Notes under the pieces: model-generated
The model's input: only the letters and a program-made list of their open reading frames with translations
Databases searched by the model: none
Told to the model about the DNA's origin: nothing
Assembly (NCBI GenBank): GCA_903848965.1
Contig: CAINHV010000346.1
Coordinates: 1 to 36,458 of the forward strand
DNA: 36,458 nt
Source of the DNA: an uncultured Opitutia bacterium
GTDB lineage: Bacteria; Verrucomicrobiota; Verrucomicrobiia; Opitutales; Opitutaceae
Reading direction: 5' to 3'
Program-made: the position numbers and the translations under genes
In this document: piece by piece, positions 34,079-36,458 of the stretch
Layout: each line of letters opens with the position of its first letter
Position numbering within the stretch: position 1 is the stretch's first letter

Positions 34079-34772
34079 CACCCACCTCATCGCTGACCAC
34101 GGATCCCCCCTTGAGCCGCATGATGCGTTCGCAGCGGCGGGCGAGCTCGAGGTTGTGGGTGACCAGCACCAGGGTCGTGCGCCGCTCGCGATTGAGGCCA
34201 AAGATCAGTTCGACCATCGCGGCGGCGGTGTCGTCGTCGAGATTCCCGGTGGGCTCGTCGCAAAAGAGGATCTTCGGCCGGTTCATGAACGCGCGAGCCA
34301 GGGCCACGCGCTGCTGTTCGCCGCCGGAGAGCTGCACCGGATAGTGGTCGTAACGTTCCTTCAGCCCGACGCGTTCCAGCAGCGACTGCGCCTCGGCCTC
34401 CGCCGCCGGCCCGCCCTCGCCCCGCAACTCGACGGGCACCATGACGTTTTCCAGCGCGGTCAGCGTCGGAACGAGCTGGAAGTTCTGAAACACGAAGCCC
34501 ACGTGATCGTTTCGCACCCGGGCGCGGGCATCTTCATCCATCTCCCCGATCGATTCGCCGGCGAGCACCACCCGGCCCGAACTGGGGCGATCGAGCCCTG
34601 CGCAGAGGCCGAGGAGCGTCGTCTTGCCGCTGCCGCTGGGGCCGACGATGGCCAGCGTCGCACCCGCGCCCAGTTCGAAGCTCACTTCCCTCAGCACGGT
34701 TAGCAGCCGCCCACCCGCCGTTCCGTAACTCTTGGTCAACCGGTCGACTTTCAGCATCGTCTGCTCGCTCAT
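34059..34772 (-). CDS. ABC transporter ATP-binding protein, YbbA-like
   Basis: A 237-aa ATPase: Walker A GPSGSGKTT (about 44-52), Q-loop VFQNFQLVPTL, signature LSGGEQQRVALARAF, Walker [14 protein letters not shown], switch His in VLVTHNLEL. It belongs to the LolD/YbbA group and should energise the permease at 31022-33625. The arrangement ATPase-permease divergent from a TesA-like esterase is the same as ybbA-ybbP/tesA in E. coli. The last residues (AHETH) and the region around the stop are encoded by the cassette's right repeat arm, so the original C-terminus may have been altered. Start ATG at 34770-34772; an upstream open frame to 34925 runs into the divergent gene. Confidence 0.93.
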   Translation of the reverse strand: MSEQTMLKVDRLTKSYGTAGGRLLTVLREVSFELGAGATLAIVGPSGSGKTTLLGLCAGLDRPSSGRVVLAGESIGEMDEDARARVRNDHVGFVFQNFQLVPTLTALENVMVPVELRGEGGPAAEAEAQSLLERVGLKERYDHYPVQLSGGEQQRVALARAFMNRPKILFCDEPTGNLDDDTAAAMVELIFGLNRERRTTLVLVTHNLELARRCERIMRLKGGSVVSDEVGVAHETH

Positions 34773-34782
34773 AAAAAGATTC

Positions 34783-34813
34783 TGGCCACGAAACACCGGA
34801 AACGGCACGAAAG
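34783..34813. repeat. CACGAAA-type repeat in the divergent intergenic space
   Basis: TGGCCACGAAACACCGGAAA and the following CGGCACGAAA resemble the arms of the 33633-34078 cassette, but no second arm or gene is present. It lies between the ATPase start and the esterase start, where both promoters should be. Confidence 0.6.
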
Positions 34814-34839
34814 CTAGGTTAAGCGGTCGTTTTTCGTCC

Positions 34840-35472
34840 ATGCACGCCGGTCTCCTTCGCCTTCTCGTTTCCTTTCTGATTTCTGCCGCGACGGGCGTCC
34901 TGTGCACCGGGGCGGAGACCCGCACGATTGTCTTCTTCGGTGACAGCCTGACCGCGGGCTACGGACTCGCCGAGCCCGGCGAGGATGCCTACCCCGCCCT
35001 GGTTCAGAAAAAAATCGCGTCCGCGAACCTGCCCTGGCGGGTCATCAACGCCGGCCTGAGCGGCGAGACCACGGCCGGCGGATTGCGGCGCGTCGATTGG
35101 ATCCTGCGGCAACCGGCGGACATCTTCGTCCTCGCGCTTGGCGCGAATGACGGACTGCGCGGCATCCCACCCGGTGTTTCGCAGCAGAACCTCGAGCAGA
35201 TTCTCGAACGCGTCCGCACCCGGCATCCTGCTGCGATCCTCGTCGTCGCCGGGATGCAGATCCCGCGGGAGATGGGCTCGGATTTCTCGGCGGCGTTCGG
35301 CCGGATGTTTCCGGACGTCGCCACCAAGTTTGACGCCCCTCTGATTCCTTTCCTGCTCGAGGGCGTCGGTGGGCGGCCCGAGTTCAACAACGGCGATGGC
35401 ATTCATCCGAATCCCGCCGGCCACACGATCGTTGCGGAAAACGTCTGGAAGGTCCTCCGCCCCCTCCTGTGA
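34840..35472 (+). CDS. TesA-like SGNH/GDSL esterase (acyl-CoA thioesterase I / arylesterase family)
   Basis: Secreted or periplasmic lysophospholipase/thioesterase-type hydrolase, 210 aa. The signal peptide is about residues 1-24 (LLRLLVSFLISAATGVLCTG). Block I VFFGDSLTAGYGL carries the nucleophile Ser36. Block II is INAGLSGETTAGG, block III LALGANDGLRG, and the catalytic Asp and His are in GDGIHPNPAGH. The motif set and length match TesA. ATG at 34840 gives a proper signal peptide, while the open frame upstream to 34732 overlaps the ATPase gene. It is divergent from the ybbA-like gene, as tesA is in E. coli. Its stop overlaps the GTG of the next gene by 4 bp. Confidence 0.93.
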   Translation: MHAGLLRLLVSFLISAATGVLCTGAETRTIVFFGDSLTAGYGLAEPGEDAYPALVQKKIASANLPWRVINAGLSGETTAGGLRRVDWILRQPADIFVLALGANDGLRGIPPGVSQQNLEQILERVRTRHPAAILVVAGMQIPREMGSDFSAAFGRMFPDVATKFDAPLIPFLLEGVGGRPEFNNGDGIHPNPAGHTIVAENVWKVLRPLL

Positions 35473-36359
35473 TTCCACTCCGCTGCCTGGCTTCCGCGCT
35501 CGTTCGTCGTCTCCGCACGGTTGGCGGAGCGGGCACGCTGGCGCTGCTCGCGCTGGGCGGCCCGTCCGCCGTCCGGGCCCAGGACTGGGCGCCCAACCTG
35601 TCGGTGCTCGGAAAGTGGGATAGCAATGCGACGAATGCCAACGCGCCTTCCGATCGCATCGGGGCGCTGCTCACGTCCGCGGACCTGATCGCCAGCAAGC
35701 GTTACGGCCTGAGCCGCGACGACTCGGTTCATGTCACGCTCCATGCAGGCACGGAATGGTGGCCGCGTTTCAACTCACTGCTGCTGGCCTCCGGCGGCGC
35801 GCGCCTGGAATGGCGGCACAAGTTCGGTCTCGGCGCGCTTGCCCCGGTGCTTTCCATCGAAGGCTCCGCCGACGCGGTCGCCGCCAAGGAAGCCGGTCGC
35901 CGCGGGACAGCGTCGTCCGTGCTCGTCAGTTTGCGCAAGCGTTTCAACGACACGTGGCGGGCCACCCTGCTCCAGGAATACGCGCAGCAGGCGGCGCGGT
36001 TCGCGGTCTACGATCGCACGGGCGCCGAAACCGCGATCGAGATCGACCACGACGTCACCGCGGTGGCGCGACTGACCTTCCGCGCCAGCTACCGCGACGG
36101 GGATGTGCTCTCCTATGGCACGCCCCCGCGCCCGGATCTCGTGTCCGTCGCGCCGAATCGGCGACCGGTCACCACCTTTGGATCCCCGATGGTCGCCTAC
36201 TCGATCGACGCGCGGACGCTCGGGCTGAAGCTCGCGCTGACGCGGGCCCTCAATGAGGACTCGGCGTTCATCGCGGGCTACGAGTGGCGCGAGACGTCGC
36301 GCACCCCACTGCGCTACGTGAACCACCTCGTGACCCTCTCGCTGATCAATCAGTATTGA
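35469..36359 (+). CDS. Probable outer-membrane beta-barrel protein, hypothetical
   Basis: A 296-aa exported protein with a signal peptide (RRLRTVGGAGTLALLALGGP, cleavage near VRAQ). The mature part has alternating polar and hydrophobic beta-strands (SVLGKWDSNATNANAP, DSVHVTLHAGTEWWP, GGARLEWRHKFGLG, ATLLQEYAQQAARFA, AVARLTFRASYRDG, LGLKLALTRALNEDSAFIAG). It ends HLVTLSLINQY, with an aromatic last residue as used for barrel assembly by BAM. No specific family recognised; it looks like short surface or porin-like barrels. The GTG start overlaps the esterase stop (GTGA), so it is translationally coupled to it and may act with it at the cell surface. Confidence 0.78.
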   Translation: MIPLRCLASALVRRLRTVGGAGTLALLALGGPSAVRAQDWAPNLSVLGKWDSNATNANAPSDRIGALLTSADLIASKRYGLSRDDSVHVTLHAGTEWWPRFNSLLLASGGARLEWRHKFGLGALAPVLSIEGSADAVAAKEAGRRGTASSVLVSLRKRFNDTWRATLLQEYAQQAARFAVYDRTGAETAIEIDHDVTAVARLTFRASYRDGDVLSYGTPPRPDLVSVAPNRRPVTTFGSPMVAYSIDARTLGLKLALTRALNEDSAFIAGYEWRETSRTPLRYVNHLVTLSLINQY

Positions 36360-36391
36360 GACGAAGCCGCGGGGTGCGCCGGGGTTGGTAG

Positions 36392-36458
36392 TTCCGCCTT
36401 TAGGCGGAGGTCAGGCTCCATGAAATTCGCACGCCCATGTTCCGCCTGAAGGCGGGAC
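36392..36458. repeat. Two family C REP-like palindromes at the window end
   Basis: TTCCGCCTTTAGGCGGAG (36392-36409) and GTTCCGCCTGAAGGCGGGAC (36439-36458) are the same hairpin family as 6639-6658. The second runs to the window edge, so the cluster may continue. Confidence 0.75.

Overview
The window is GC-rich, densely coded DNA from a Gram-negative-type bacterium. The outer-membrane-type protein at 35469-36359, the periplasmic adaptor at 27290-28705, TatA and several signal peptides all point to a diderm. The gene repertoire, together with abundant intergenic palindromes of the CACGAAGGCACGAAGACAC and ATTTTGGATTCTCGATTTT kinds, suggests a verrucomicrobium, probably near the Opitutaceae. That placement is inference from general knowledge and was not tested by any search.

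Layout. At 96-3093 (minus strand) lie dnaJ, grpE and a class I mannose-6-phosphate isomerase. Divergent from these, at 3197-6633, are ftsK/spoIIIE and a RodZ-like HTH membrane protein. A REP-rich gap follows. At 6893-10445 (minus) there is a tightly coupled membrane-microdomain operon: nfeD with a protease domain, short nfeD, floA, and a gene of unknown function. At 10600-13627 (plus) are an aldose-epimerase-like protein, then tatA, smr and a type I phosphodiesterase, the last three overlapping by 4 bp. A repeat-rich zone with one small membrane ORF leads to an AIM24-family gene. A small two-TM protein (15459-15641, minus) is divergent from a LysR regulator whose start codon lies in a T-N11-A palindrome. 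An MFS transporter and a long U32 peptidase-like protein follow (16699-20766). Two decaying genes (DUF883-like and SGNH hydrolase) flank a nucleotide kinase with an unusual C-terminal extension.

The second half is dominated by two ABC systems on the minus strand. The first (23339-28705) is a MacAB-like set: adaptor, ATPase and two permeases. The second (31022-34772) is a YbbA/YbbP-like pair, divergent from a TesA-like esterase as in E. coli. Between the two systems lie a polyphosphate-glucokinase-like ROK kinase and an SlyD-type FKBP.

The most notable pattern is that intergenic spaces inside both ABC operons are filled by palindrome-bounded elements. One carries a four-helix-bundle protein gene inside a perfect 28-bp inverted repeat. 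One carries a GxxExxY (PD-(D/E)XK-like) gene inside a perfect 17-bp inverted repeat. A third has the same repeat type as the first but no gene. All three start at or in the stop codon of the upstream operon gene, and their other end lies within 0-10 bp of the next start codon. They look like small gene cassettes adapted to operon junctions, and they are the best candidate here for an under-described system. Other points of interest are a repeat inserted in frame in the U32 gene, a candidate attenuator or small-RNA terminator upstream of the adaptor gene, and the two pseudogenes.
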